Counted from the stretch's first letter, positions 9,079-17,699 are shown. The stretch is DNA of 45,440 nt from Methylobacterium adhaesivum (GCF_022179065.1 NZ_BPQD01000033.1:1-45440); one strand, 5' to 3'. Numbers and translations: made by a program. The notes: a model not told the origin generated them from the letters alone.

Positions 9079-9122
9079 GCATCGTCCCGAAAGGGGCCCC
9101 CGGCTTTCGAAAGAGACGATGC
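9079..9122. terminator. nested hairpin after argF
   Basis: GCATCGTC (9079-9086) pairs perfectly with GACGATGC (9115-9122). Inside it, CGAAAG (9088-9093) pairs with CTTTCG (9104-9109). There is no T-tract, so it may act as an RNA-stabilising or factor-dependent end rather than a classical terminator. It directly follows the repeat element. Confidence 0.5.
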
Positions 9123-9292
9123 TCTAGACAAGGTGCGCCGCGCGGCGGGGGCGCGCAGACCGTCGCGCCGCTCGGCCGCGCATCCTATATGACGGCCGAA
9201 GCCGGACGACGGGTGCACCGGGGCGACGCGTCATGGGCCACGCTGCCCCCGCGGGCGATCCCCGACGTCCGTCGCGCCCCAAGGAAGATGCG

Positions 9293-10315
9293 ATGACAAC
9301 CGAATCCGAACGCCCCACCGGCCACGATCCCGTCGCGCAAACCGCCATCGAGGGCGCCGACGACGTGGTGCTGCCCTTCGCCGTCGAGGCCCTCGACGTA
9401 CGCGGCCGGGTGGTGCGCCTCGGGCCGTCCGTCGACACCATCCTGCGCCGCCACGGCTATCCGGATCCGGTGGCGCGCCTCCTCGGTGAGGCCGCGGCAC
9501 TCACGGTGCTCCTCGGCTCCTCCCTGAAGTTCGAGGGTCGCTTCCAGCTCCAGACCAAGACCGACGGCCCCGTCGAGATGATCGTGGTCGATTTCGAGGC
9601 ACCCGACCGGGTCCGCGCCACGGCGCGCTTCGATGCTGGGCGGGTCGAGGCCCTGGGGAACGCTCCGCTCAGGAGCCACGACCTTATCGGACACGGGCAC
9701 CTCGCCATGACCATCGACCAGGGGCCGCAAAGCAGCCGTTACCAGGGCGTCGTCGCCCTGGAGGGCCAGAGCCTGGAAGAGGCGGCGCACCAGTATTTCC
9801 GTCAGTCGGAGCAGATCCCGACGCAGGTCCGCCTCGCCGTGGCGGAGGAGTTCGCGGGCGGGGTCGCGACCTACCGGGCCGGCGGCCTCCTCGTGCAGTT
9901 CCTGCCGCAATCCATCGACCGGGCGCGGCTCGCCGACCTGCCCCCCGGCGATATCCCGGAGGGACACGCCCATTTCGACGCGCAGGGCGTGCCTGAGGAC
10001 GATGCCTGGGTCGAGGCCCGCAGCCTCGTCTCGACCATCGAGGACCACGAACTCGTCGACCCGGCGGTGTCGTCCGAGACCCTGCTCTACCGCCTGTTCC
10101 ACGAGCGCGGCGTGCGGGTGTTCGAGGCGCAGGGCGTGCGCGAGCAGTGCCGGTGCTCGCCCGAGCGCGTGATGGCGATGATCGCCTCGTTCTCGCCTCA
10201 GGAGCGCCGGGACATGGTGGCGGACGACGGCCGCATCGGCATCACCTGCGAGTTCTGCTCACGCCGCTACGATCTCGATCCGGCGCAGGTCGAGGCGCAG
10301 GTCGCCGCCGGCTGA
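9293..10315 (+). CDS. hslO: redox-regulated chaperone Hsp33
   Basis: This 340-residue cytoplasmic holdase is switched on by oxidative unfolding. The zinc-binding cysteines are present in the C-terminal 60 residues as CxC (EQCRCSPERV) and CxxC (ITCEFCSRRYDLD). The N-terminal chaperone domain contains ALTVLLGSSLKFEGRFQLQ and the middle QIPTQVRLAVAEE. It is longer than the roughly 290-residue E. coli protein, as is usual in alphaproteobacteria. The start is ATG 9293 (MTTESERPTG); 20 upstream in-frame codons are Arg/Pro-rich and unlikely to be coding. It lies downstream of argDF but is separated by hairpins, so it probably has its own promoter. Confidence 0.96.
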   Translation: MTTESERPTGHDPVAQTAIEGADDVVLPFAVEALDVRGRVVRLGPSVDTILRRHGYPDPVARLLGEAAALTVLLGSSLKFEGRFQLQTKTDGPVEMIVVDFEAPDRVRATARFDAGRVEALGNAPLRSHDLIGHGHLAMTIDQGPQSSRYQGVVALEGQSLEEAAHQYFRQSEQIPTQVRLAVAEEFAGGVATYRAGGLLVQFLPQSIDRARLADLPPGDIPEGHAHFDAQGVPEDDAWVEARSLVSTIEDHELVDPAVSSETLLYRLFHERGVRVFEAQGVREQCRCSPERVMAMIASFSPQERRDMVADDGRIGITCEFCSRRYDLDPAQVEAQVAAG

Positions 10316-10335
10316 AGGCGCGGGGACAGTATGCC

Positions 10336-10358
10336 GATCCGGCGGACGCCGCCGGATC
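10336..10358. terminator. bidirectional hairpin between hslO and the YciI gene
   Basis: GATCCGGCGG (10336-10345) pairs perfectly with CCGCCGGATC (10349-10358) across a 3-nt loop, between two convergent genes. The right arm overlaps the TGA of the minus-strand gene (10357-10359). There are no T-runs on either side. Confidence 0.6.
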
Positions 10359-10641
10359 AGCCCTTGAGGATGTCCAGCCCCTCGATCGCCGTGGTCACGT
10401 CGATCTCGGTGATCTCGAATTCGGCGATGCCGTGCACGTGGAACGGATCGGTCGCGACATAGGCCTCGACGGCCGCGCGGGGGCCGCGGGCGAAGATCAC
10501 CCCGCCGGTGCGCGGCACCTTGCGGCCGGAGGCGAGAAAGCCGTGCTCGGCATAGCCCCGCTTCACCCAGGCCATGTGCGCCTCCATGTGCTGGTCGGCC
10601 TCCGCGGTGCTTTTCACGTAGGTGAGCGAGACGACGATCAT
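10357..10641 (-). CDS. YciI family protein
   Basis: This 94-residue single-domain ferredoxin-like YciI/YCII protein starts MIVVSLTYVKSTAEAD and contains the conserved His (HMEAHMAWVKRGYAEHG). It also has the FLASGRKVPRTGGVIFARG block and the terminal DPFHVHGIAEFEITEIDVT. Some YciI proteins have weak hydrolase or dehalogenase-like activity, but the role of this one is unknown. It is the last gene of the apaG-argE-speG-yciI operon, 27 bp after speG. Confidence 0.9.
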   Translation of the reverse strand: MIVVSLTYVKSTAEADQHMEAHMAWVKRGYAEHGFLASGRKVPRTGGVIFARGPRAAVEAYVATDPFHVHGIAEFEITEIDVTTAIEGLDILKG

Positions 10642-10668
10642 GTCCGTACCCCTTGAGGGAAGGGCCCT

Positions 10669-11265
10669 TCAGGCCTTCAGCACCGGCTCGGCGATGTCGC
10701 CGCTGCCGCGCCGCGCGAGGTAGGCCGGCTGGAACAGGCACATCCGCACGGCGTCGCGGTACTTGCCGTTCACGAAGAACTCGTCCTTCAGGATGCCCTC
10801 CGGCACGAAGCCGCAGCGCTCGTAGATGCGCACGGCCCGGGCGTTGTCCTTGTCCACGTGCAGGTAGAGTTTGTGGATGTTGAGCACGCTGAAGGCGTAA
10901 TCCATGGCGATGCGGGTGGCGCGGGGCGCGTAGCCCTGGCCCTGGAAGGCCGGGTGGATCGCGATCTGGAACTCGCAGCGCCGGTGGAGGTGGTTGATCT
11001 CCACGAGCTCGACGAGGCCGGCGGGGGCGCCTTCGGAATTGGCGATGATGAAGCGCCGCTCCGTCTGGTTGTGAATGTTGCGCTCGTAGAGCTGCGCCAG
11101 TTCGGCGAAGGACTCGTAGGCCTCCTCGAACCAGTAGCGCATGATGCTGTCGTTGTTGTTGAGCTGATGCACGAACATCAGGTCTTCGCGCTCCAGGGGT
11201 CGGAGCTTGACCGGCCCGTCGGCCGCGATGGTACGGGTGCTGACGGGGCTCACGGGATCACACAT
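10669..11265 (-). CDS. speG: spermidine N1-acetyltransferase
   Basis: This GNAT acetyltransferase closely matches Spe[63 protein letters not shown], acetyl-CoA loop [18 protein letters not shown], and [18 protein letters not shown]. SpeG acetylates spermidine or spermine to limit polyamine toxicity. ATG 11265 gives 198 aa and overlaps the end of argE by 16 bp. GTG 11253 would overlap the argE TGA as GTGA and is equally plausible. The coupling links polyamine turnover with arginine/ornithine synthesis. Confidence 0.93.
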   Translation of the reverse strand: MCDPVSPVSTRTIAADGPVKLRPLEREDLMFVHQLNNNDSIMRYWFEEAYESFAELAQLYERNIHNQTERRFIIANSEGAPAGLVELVEINHLHRRCEFQIAIHPAFQGQGYAPRATRIAMDYAFSVLNIHKLYLHVDKDNARAVRIYERCGFVPEGILKDEFFVNGKYRDAVRMCLFQPAYLARRGSGDIAEPVLKA

Positions 11266-12422
11266 TCGGAAATCAGGCGACGCATGAAGGCTTCGCCGGC
11301 GGCCAGCGCCGCCAGGGTGATGTACTCGTCGGGCTGGTGGGCCTGATCGATGGAGCCGGGGCCGCACACCACCGTCGGAATGCCGGCGACCTGGAAGCGC
11401 CCGGCCTCCGTGGCATAGGGCACCGAGACCGTGTGGTTGCGCCCCGCCACCCGCAGGGCGAGGCGCTCGGCCTCGGAGCCCGGCTCGGGGGCGAGGCCCG
11501 GCACCGCCACCTCTTCCAGGGTCTCGATGCGCCCGTAATCCCCGTAGCGATTGAGACGCTCGGTCAGGACGCTGTCCACCTTCGCCCGAAACAGGGCCGG
11601 AATCTCGTCCATGTCGAGGTCGGGCAGGCCCCGGAACTCCCAGTGGAAGGCGCAGAGCTTCGGCAGGATGTTGCGGGCGGTGCCGCCGGAGATCGTCCCC
11701 ACATGGACGGTGGTGGCGGGCGGATCGAACCGGCCGGACGCGTCTCCGCGCGCGATCATGAGATCGGCGATGCGGTTCAACTCCGAAACGAGGTCGGCCG
11801 CCGCCATCACGGCATTGGCGCCCAGCATGGGCTTGGCCGAATGCGCCTCGTGGCCGTGCACCGTGGTGAGGTAGGTGACGATGCTCTTGTGGGCGTCGGC
11901 CACTTCGAGGTCGGTGGGTTCGCCGACGATGACGGCGCCGGGGCGCGGCAGGTCGGCGCCGAAGCGCGCGATGGTGTCGGCGACGCCGAGGCAGGTGGTC
12001 TCCTCGTCGTAGGACAGGAGAATGTGGATCGGGCGCTTAAGGTTGGCGGCGAGGAAGTCCGGCACCGCCGCCAGCGCCAGGGCGCAAAATCCCTTCATGT
12101 CGACGGCGCCGCGCCCGTAGGCGCGCCCATCGGCGACCCGCAGGGTGAACGGGTCCGTGCTCCAGGCCTGTCCCGTCACCGGCACCACGTCGGTGTGGCC
12201 CGACAGGACGACGCCGCCGTCGATCGCCGGGCCGATGGTGGCGAACAGGGCCGCCTTGTCGCCTTGCGCGTTGGAAATGCGGAGGGTGGGGACACCGAGG
12301 TCGTCGAGATACCCGGATACGAAGTCGACGAGGGCGAGGTTCGATTTCGAACTCTCGGTGTCGAACGCGACCAGCCGCGCCAGGAGGTCGAGGACGGCGG
12401 GGCTGGGAACGTCGCCGGGCAT
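11250..12422 (-). CDS. argE: acetylornithine deacetylase
   Basis: This 390-residue M20-family zinc metallopeptidase deacetylates N-acetylornithine. The metal and catalytic motifs are [13 protein letters not shown] (first His/Asp), [13 protein letters not shown] (bridging Asp) and [12 protein letters not shown] (catalytic Glu-Glu). The dimerisation domain follows ([16 protein letters not shown]), and the terminal metal His is in [15 protein letters not shown]. The start is ATG 12422, 4 bp after the apaG stop. argJ, the cyclic-pathway alternative, is not in the window. Confidence 0.95.
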   Translation of the reverse strand: MPGDVPSPAVLDLLARLVAFDTESSKSNLALVDFVSGYLDDLGVPTLRISNAQGDKAALFATIGPAIDGGVVLSGHTDVVPVTGQAWSTDPFTLRVADGRAYGRGAVDMKGFCALALAAVPDFLAANLKRPIHILLSYDEETTCLGVADTIARFGADLPRPGAVIVGEPTDLEVADAHKSIVTYLTTVHGHEAHSAKPMLGANAVMAAADLVSELNRIADLMIARGDASGRFDPPATTVHVGTISGGTARNILPKLCAFHWEFRGLPDLDMDEIPALFRAKVDSVLTERLNRYGDYGRIETLEEVAVPGLAPEPGSEAERLALRVAGRNHTVSVPYATEAGRFQVAGIPTVVCGPGSIDQAHQPDEYITLAALAAGEAFMRRLISECVIP

Positions 12423-12426
12423 CGGA

Positions 12427-12819
12427 CTAATGGACGCTGCGTCGGACGTGGGGCGAATCGAGGGAGAAGGCGGGGATCTCGGCCTCGAAGCTCTCGCCGG
12501 CATTCGTCGCCATGGTGTAGCTGCCGGCCATGACGCCGTCGGGCGTGGTCAGGGGGCAGCCGCTGGTGTAGCTGAACGACTCGCCGGGTTCGAGCACGGG
12601 CTGCTTGCCGACGACGCCGGCCCCCCGCACCTCCTGGGTCGATCCGCGCCCATCGATGATGCGCCAGTGGCGCGAGCGCAGCTGCACCTGCTCGGAGCCG
12701 TTGTTCACGATCTCCACGGTGTAGGCGAAGAAATAGCGACTCTCGTCGGGTGAGGATTCCTCCTCGACGAAGCGGGGCATCACCGTCACGCTGATTCCGC
12801 GCGTCTGAGCCTTGTACAT
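12427..12819 (-). CDS. apaG: ApaG family protein
   Basis: This 130-residue single-domain ApaG protein has a fibronectin-III-like beta-sandwich. The family signatures are [55 protein letters not shown] and [18 protein letters not shown]. In enterobacteria ApaG is linked to Co2+/Mg2+ resistance, and its biochemical role is not settled. It is the first gene of the minus-strand operon; the start ATG 12819 lies about 200 bp from the divergent membrane orphan. Confidence 0.95.
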   Translation of the reverse strand: MYKAQTRGISVTVMPRFVEEESSPDESRYFFAYTVEIVNNGSEQVQLRSRHWRIIDGRGSTQEVRGAGVVGKQPVLEPGESFSYTSGCPLTTPDGVMAGSYTMATNAGESFEAEIPAFSLDSPHVRRSVH

Positions 12820-13023
12820 CGCCTTGAACGCCTCCGTGACCCGCCCGATCCAGGCGCGTGGCCTCGAGAGGCTCGCGACAAGCTCAGGGCGCCGTGGTAC
12901 GGCCCGGCGAAAACCGCGTCAATCGCGGCGATTGCGGGGCTCCCCGCGCAGAGTTGAGGACCAGCCCGCGTGGTCGACGAGACCCTCTCGCGTCTTTCTC
13001 CCCCATTGCCGAAGCGGAGCCGG

Positions 13024-13407
13024 ATGCCCGCGCCGGGGCCGATCGCCGGCCTCGCCATGGCCGGGCTGGCGGGCGCCTTCGCGTGGCACGCACCGGACAC
13101 CAACGGATGGGCCGCCGCCGCCCTCGCCGCCGCCCTCGTGCTCGACGCAGGCGCGCACTTCATGGGACGCCGGGTCGTGCGCCGCACGGGCCAGGGCCTG
13201 CGCATGGTGGGGATGCCGTCGGTGGTGCTCGCCGTCGGACCGGGCGCTGGCGTCGGCGCGATCCTGTTCGGTCTCGGGCTCGCCGCCTGGCCGGCGGGCT
13301 TTCCGGTGCTGGCGAGCGCCCTCGCGGGGCTCGTCGCCATGGGTGCCCTCGCCCGCCTCGCCCTGGCCCGGATCGTCCTCGCGACCCCACGGGAGCCGGA
13401 GGCTTAA
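13024..13407 (+). CDS. small membrane protein of unknown function
   Basis: This 127-residue, very hydrophobic protein has about four predicted membrane segments: GLAMAGLAGAFAW, AAALAAALVLDAG, MPSVVLAVGPGAGVGAILFG and a last one around VLASALAGLVAMGALARL. I recognise no family. ATG 13024 follows a GCGGAG ribosome site. An upstream in-frame GTG (12970) would add 18 codons that use AT-ending codons unlike the rest, so I leave them out. It sits 103 bp before dcd on the same strand. Confidence 0.6.
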   Translation: MPAPGPIAGLAMAGLAGAFAWHAPDTNGWAAAALAAALVLDAGAHFMGRRVVRRTGQGLRMVGMPSVVLAVGPGAGVGAILFGLGLAAWPAGFPVLASALAGLVAMGALARLALARIVLATPREPEA

Positions 13408-13510
13408 CCCCGCCTTAGGCCGTCCCCTCGACACTGGCACGGATGCCGCCGATGCTTCTCGAACGAGGCGCCCGGTCGAGCGCGGCGAAGCCCCGAGGAG
13501 ACCGGACGCG

Positions 13511-14587
13511 ATGCAGACAAACGGAATTCTCGCGGCTCAGGAGATCGCCGCCCTGACGCAGGCCGGTGGGATCCGGCCCGACACCCCCTATGCGCCCGAT
13601 CAGATCCAGCCGGCGAGCCTGGATCTGCGCCTCGGCGCCCGGGTGTTCCGGGTCCGTACGAGCTTCCTGCCGGGCGCCCGCACGGTCCAGACCTGCATCG
13701 ACGCCTTCGTGCTGCACGAGATGGACCTGACGCAGGGCGCGGTGCTGGAGACGGGATGCGTCTACATCGCCGAATTGCAGGAGCATCTCGCCCTGCCGGC
13801 CGATCTCGCGGCCAGCGCCAATCCGAAGAGCTCGACGGGGCGGATCGACGTGTTCACCCGCGTCATCACCGACCGGGGCACGGCCTTCGATCAGGTCGAG
13901 GCCGGCTATCACGGCCCGCTCTACGCCGAGATCTCGCCGCGCACCTTCCCGGTGAAGGTGCGGACGGGCTCACGCCTGTCGCAGATCCGCTTCCGCCGGG
14001 GCGAACCGCGCCTGACAGACACGGAGCTCGCGGCCCTTCACGCGAAGACGCCCCTGGTCGATGCGAGCCAGCCGTCGTTCCAGGGCGGCATCGCCGTCTC
14101 CATCGATCTCGCCGGCTTCGACGGCCTCATCGGCTACCGGGCCAAGCGCCACACCGGCCTCGTCGATGTCGACAGGCCCGGCGCGCACCGCACCGCCGAG
14201 TTCTGGGAGCCCCTGGCGGCCGACGGCTCGGGGGCGCTCATCCTCGATCCGGGCCAGTTCTACATCCTGGCCTCGAAGGAATCCGTGCAGGTGCCCCCGG
14301 ACCACGCCGCCGAGATGGTGCCGTTCGATCCCCTGGTTGGCGAGTTCCGGGTGCATTACGCCGGCTTCTTCGATCCGGGCTTCGGCTTTGCCGGGTCCGG
14401 CGGGGCGGGGGCCCGCGCCGTGCTGGAGGTGCGCTCGCGCGATGTGCCGTTCCTGCTGGAGGACGGCCAGATCGTCGGCCGCCTCGTCTACGAGCGCATG
14501 GCCGAGGTGCCGGCGACCCTCTACGGGGCGGGGGCTGGCTCGAACTATCAGGCCCAGGGGCTGAAGCTGTCGAAGCACTTCGCCTGA
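13511..14587 (+). CDS. dcd: 2'-deoxycytidine 5'-triphosphate deaminase, two-domain form
   Basis: It deaminates dCTP to dUTP for thymidylate synthesis. At 358 residues it is the long alphaproteobacterial form, apparently two trimer-type dUTPase/Dcd folds fused; E. coli Dcd has about 190 residues. The N-terminal half shows QIQPASLDLRLGARVFRVR, ASANPKSSTGRIDVFTR, YHGPLYAEISPRTFPVKV and GSRLSQIRFRRG. The second half repeats the pattern more loosely (GQFYILASKESVQVPPDHA, AVLEVRSRDVPFLLEDGQ, GRLVYERM). The start is ATG 13511; an open extension to 12812 lies across the membrane orphan and is not coding. Confidence 0.93.
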   Translation: MQTNGILAAQEIAALTQAGGIRPDTPYAPDQIQPASLDLRLGARVFRVRTSFLPGARTVQTCIDAFVLHEMDLTQGAVLETGCVYIAELQEHLALPADLAASANPKSSTGRIDVFTRVITDRGTAFDQVEAGYHGPLYAEISPRTFPVKVRTGSRLSQIRFRRGEPRLTDTELAALHAKTPLVDASQPSFQGGIAVSIDLAGFDGLIGYRAKRHTGLVDVDRPGAHRTAEFWEPLAADGSGALILDPGQFYILASKESVQVPPDHAAEMVPFDPLVGEFRVHYAGFFDPGFGFAGSGGAGARAVLEVRSRDVPFLLEDGQIVGRLVYERMAEVPATLYGAGAGSNYQAQGLKLSKHFA

Positions 14588-14623
14588 AAACACTGTGTCT
14601 CGAAGGGTAAGCCCCTCGCGAGT

Positions 14624-14690
14624 CCAGGGCAGAGCCCTGGGGTCCTTGTCGGGCTCTGCCCGACACCCGCCAAAGGGATGATCCCTTTGG
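14624..14690. repeat. three consecutive hairpins (mosaic intergenic repeat)
   Basis: Between dcd and the convergent kinase gene lie three inverted repeats in a row: 14624-14640 (CCAGGG/CCCTGG arms), 14648-14664 (GTCGGGC/GCCCGAC, perfect) and 14670-14690 (CCAAAGGGAT/ATCCCTTTGG, perfect, 1-nt loop). Units of this sort (AGGGCAGAGCCCTG, AAAGGGATGATCCCTTT) recur between genes in many alphaproteobacteria. Here they may also end transcription from both sides. Confidence 0.6.
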
Positions 14691-14712
14691 AATCCCGTTT
14701 CATGGGCCTTCC

Positions 14713-16149
14713 TCAAACGGGAAGCGTAAGGGCGGCGCGCAGGCCGCCGAGGCCCGAACGGTCGAGGCACAGACCACCGCCGTAGAGTTCGGCCAGCTCC
14801 TGGGTGATCGACAGGCCGAAGCCGTTGCCCGGCACGGTCTCATCGAGGCGCCGGCCGGGCCGCACGGCCTCGGCGGCGGCCTCTGGCGCGAGGCCCGGCC
14901 CGTCATCCTCCACGGTGACGACGAGGCCGGCCTCCGACGCGGCGGCGCTGACGCGGACATAGCCCCGGCACCATTGGCAGGCATTGTCGATAAGGTTGCC
15001 GAGCATCTCGTCGACATCCTGGCCGTCGCAGGCCACCGCCGCCCCCGCCGGGAGGGTGGCGTCGATCACGAGACCTTTGCCGGAATACAGCCGCGCGAAG
15101 GTGGTGCGCAGGTCCGCGACGTGTTCGGCGAGAGGGGTGCGGGTCCGGGTGCCCCCCCCGAGGGCGCCCGCGCGGGCGCGGCGGAGGTGGTGGCGCACCT
15201 GATGGTCCATGGACCCAACGAGATCCTTCAGCGTGCCGTCGGGATCGCGGGCCCGGTCGGACAGGGCGAGCGTCAGGGTGGCCAGCGGCGTCTTCAGACC
15301 GTGGGCGAGGTTGGCCACATGGGTGCGCGCGCGCTCCAGATTGGCCGCGTTCTGGTCGAGGAGGGCGTTGACCTCCGCGACCAGGGGCCGGATTTCCGCC
15401 GGCTGCTTGCCCGGCACGCGGGCGTGGTCCCCGGCGCGGACGGCCGCGAGGTCCCGGCGCAGGCGCTCCAGGGGCCTGAGGCCGAGGCGCACCTGCCCCA
15501 AGGTCGCAGCCACGAGACTCAAGCCCAGGATGCCAAGAATGAGCACCAGGGCGCCGCCGGCCTCGCGCAGGGGACCGCGCAGGGCGGCGGACGGTGCCGA
15601 GGCGACGAGGACCGCCGGCGGTTCGCCGTTCCTGGCCGGCAGGGTGAGAACGCGCAGGATCAGGCTCTCGCCCCAGGGACCGGTGCCGTCCGCCGGACGC
15701 GGCTCATTCCCATCGCGTCGAACGGGGGGGCTCGCCGCCACGTCGAGGTCGCGGCCCTCAAGGCCGCCCGAGCGCAGGACCTGCCCGCCCTGGCGCACCT
15801 GCCAGTACCAGCCGGCCCGGTCGCGGTCGAAGGGCGGTCCGTCGAGGTTGCGCGACAGCCGCAGGGATCCGTCAGGACCGCGTTCGAGGCCGGCCGCGAG
15901 GGCGACGAGCTGGCTGTCGAGGCGGCTGTCGAGCTGCCCCCGGACGAAGCGGTGCAGGACGAGACCGATGGCGACGCCCGCCACCACGAGGGCGGCGGTG
16001 ATGAGGACGAGGGCGGCGACGAGCAGACGGCGCTGGAGCGAGCCGGGATGGAACGGCCCCGGCGGTCCCTCGGGCTTGGGCGGTCGGTGTCCGGGCGGGG
16101 CAGGGCGCTCGGGCTTGCCCCGCGACGTCTTCAGGGTGGGCACCCTCAT
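14713..16149 (-). CDS. sensor histidine kinase
   Basis: This 478-residue inner-membrane kinase has a Pro-rich cytoplasmic N-terminus (1-36), TM1 about 41-66, a periplasmic sensor of about 130 residues, TM2 about 198-217, HAMP and dimerisation regions, and a HATPase domain. The phosphoacceptor is His283 in ANLAHGLKTPLATL. N-box: DEMLGNLIDNACQWC. G1: VEDDGPGLAPEA. G2: GNGFGLSITQELAELYGG. The sensor and HAMP arrangement resemble PhoQ-like kinases, which sense divalent cations or envelope stress, but the signal here is unknown. It overlaps the response regulator by 4 bp (ATGA). Confidence 0.93.
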   Translation of the reverse strand: MRVPTLKTSRGKPERPAPPGHRPPKPEGPPGPFHPGSLQRRLLVAALVLITAALVVAGVAIGLVLHRFVRGQLDSRLDSQLVALAAGLERGPDGSLRLSRNLDGPPFDRDRAGWYWQVRQGGQVLRSGGLEGRDLDVAASPPVRRDGNEPRPADGTGPWGESLILRVLTLPARNGEPPAVLVASAPSAALRGPLREAGGALVLILGILGLSLVAATLGQVRLGLRPLERLRRDLAAVRAGDHARVPGKQPAEIRPLVAEVNALLDQNAANLERARTHVANLAHGLKTPLATLTLALSDRARDPDGTLKDLVGSMDHQVRHHLRRARAGALGGGTRTRTPLAEHVADLRTTFARLYSGKGLVIDATLPAGAAVACDGQDVDEMLGNLIDNACQWCRGYVRVSAAASEAGLVVTVEDDGPGLAPEAAAEAVRPGRRLDETVPGNGFGLSITQELAELYGGGLCLDRSGLGGLRAALTLPV

Positions 16150-16814
16150 ACCGCTTCGCCCGGCATCAGACGGTAGCCGTGGCCGCGCACGCCCTCGATG
16201 CGGGCCGGGGCGATCTTGCGGCGCAGGCGCGTGATGATGACCTCGACGGAATTGGAATCGACGTCGGCGTCACCGTCGTAGACGCGCTCGATGAGCTGGC
16301 CGCGGGGCACCACGCCGTCCTTGCGCAGGATGAGGCAGGACAGCACCCGCCATTCAAGGCCCGTGAGCTTGAGGGGCAGGCCGTCCCGCTCAAAGGTGCC
16401 CAATCCGGAATCGTACGTGAGGGGGCCGCATACGACGCGGTTCGCCCCGTGGGCGGTGGCGCGGCGCACGAGGGCGCGCAGGCGGATCACGAGTTCCTCG
16501 ACCCGGAACGGCTTGACCAGGAAGTCGTCGGCGCCCGCCTTGAACCCCGCCACCTTGTCGCTCCAGCCGTCGCGGGCCGTGAGGATGAGCACCGGCACAG
16601 TCCGCCCTTCCGCCCGCCAGGCCTGCAGCACCGCGATCCCGTCGCGCTTGGGCAGGCCGAGGTCGAGCACCACGGCGTCGTAGGTCTCGGTCTCGCCGAG
16701 ATGCTGGCCGTCCTCGCCGTTCGCGGCGTGGTCGAGGGCGAAGTTCTCGGCGCGCAATGCCTTGGCGATCTCGGCGGCCAGCAGCGCGTCGTCCTCCACG
16801 AGCAGGATCTTCAT
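16146..16814 (-). CDS. OmpR/PhoP-type response regulator
   Basis: This 222-residue regulator has an N-terminal receiver (acidic pocket E7/D8/D9, phosphoacceptor Asp51 in AVVLDLGLPKRDG, Lys101 in FLVKPF) and a C-terminal winged-helix DNA-binding domain (LTGLEWRVLSCLILRKDGVV, then SNSVEVIITRLRRKI and VRGHGYRL). It is the likely partner of the downstream kinase. It is divergent from the BOF-PepSY gene, and a perfect inverted repeat (16878-16895) lies between them, so autoregulation and control of the exported neighbour are plausible but unproven. Confidence 0.94.
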   Translation of the reverse strand: MKILLVEDDALLAAEIAKALRAENFALDHAANGEDGQHLGETETYDAVVLDLGLPKRDGIAVLQAWRAEGRTVPVLILTARDGWSDKVAGFKAGADDFLVKPFRVEELVIRLRALVRRATAHGANRVVCGPLTYDSGLGTFERDGLPLKLTGLEWRVLSCLILRKDGVVPRGQLIERVYDGDADVDSNSVEVIITRLRRKIAPARIEGVRGHGYRLMPGEAV

Positions 16815-16877
16815 GCGGGCCGGGGGTCCATCGGGGTGATCAGGAGAGGCGGGCTACGCCCGGCGGATAAACCGGGG

Positions 16878-16895
16878 CTGAACCGCCCGGTTCAG
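16878..16895. promoter_or_regulatory. perfect inverted repeat, candidate operator
   Basis: CTGAACC (16878-16884), 4-nt spacer, GGTTCAG (16889-16895). It lies in the 152-bp gap between the divergent response regulator and the BOF-PepSY gene, the natural place for an autoregulatory site. Related but looser GAACC/GGTT pairs occur at 17611-17631 and 18127-18139. Confidence 0.45.
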
Positions 16896-16966
16896 ATCGG
16901 ATTGGAGGCGGCCCCCTAGAACGGCGTCAACCCGAGAGGGCAACCCCAAACGAAGGACACGACACC

Positions 16967-17614
16967 GTGAACACCATCGACGGCACCGCCACCGACCTCA
17001 CTCCGAAGACGACCAAGCGTTCGAGCCGCCGCACCTGGGTGGCCGGCGCCATCGCGGCCCCCCTCGCCTACGGCGCGGTCGGCCTGTCGCTCGCCCAGAA
17101 CAACGCCGCGACGCTCACGCCCGTCGCCCCCGTGGCGATCTCGGCCCTGAAGCCGTCGGCCGCCATCGCCGCCAAGGGCGAGGTCGCCGAGATCTACGGC
17201 AACAAGTTCATCGTCCAGGACGGCTCCGGCAAGGCCCTGGTGGAGACGGGCCGAAGCGGCGAGGGCGGGACCCTGGTGAAGGCGGGCGAGGCCGTCACCG
17301 TCCAGGGCCGGTTCGAGAACGGCTTCCTCCACGCCATGGTCATCACCCGCGCCGACGGCACCCGTGTGGTGGTCGGACCCGCCGGCGGCCCGCCCCCCGG
17401 CACCCTCGACTGGGCGAAGGACAAGGTCGGCCTCGGCGCCAAGGCCGACGTGCCGAAACTCACCGCCCTCGTGGAGGCCGCCGGCTATTCCGACATCCGC
17501 ATCATGGGCCAGGGGCCGCGTCACCTCGAGGTTGCGGCGCGCGGCGCGGATGGCCGCGAGCGCCAGCTCCATGTCGGTTTCGACGGACAGGTCCGCGAGA
17601 AGCGCGTGTTCTGA
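16967..17614 (+). CDS. exported BOF (OB-fold) and PepSY-like domain protein
   Basis: This 215-residue protein has an N-terminal hydrophobic anchor/signal (about 24-44, TWVAGAIAAPLAYGAVGLSLA). Residues about 65-130 resemble the bacterial OB-fold/BOF domain (KGEVAEIYGNKFIVQDGSG, then VKAGEAVTVQGRFENGFLHA). The C-terminal 55 residues resemble a PepSY unit (LTALVEAAGYSDIRIMGQGP, RQLHVGFDGQVREKRVF). Both assignments come from pattern recognition and are moderate. PepSY proteins are often encoded beside PhoPQ-like systems and act in the periplasm. Translation starts at GTG 16967. It is divergent from the two-component pair. Confidence 0.75.
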   Translation: MNTIDGTATDLTPKTTKRSSRRTWVAGAIAAPLAYGAVGLSLAQNNAATLTPVAPVAISALKPSAAIAAKGEVAEIYGNKFIVQDGSGKALVETGRSGEGGTLVKAGEAVTVQGRFENGFLHAMVITRADGTRVVVGPAGGPPPGTLDWAKDKVGLGAKADVPKLTALVEAAGYSDIRIMGQGPRHLEVAARGADGRERQLHVGFDGQVREKRVF

Positions 17615-17645
17615 ACCCCCGGACCCGGTTCGCGTTCTTATCCCC

Positions 17646-17679
17646 GGTGCCCATGCCCCTTGAGATGGCCCTGGGCACC
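17646..17679 (+). terminator. hairpin between the BOF-PepSY and proline-rich genes
   Basis: GGTGCCCA (17646-17653) pairs perfectly with TGGGCACC (17672-17679). There is no T-tract; it may be an attenuating or stabilising stem in a shared transcript. Confidence 0.35.
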
Positions 17680-17699
17680 CTCATCGAGAGAGCCTTCCC

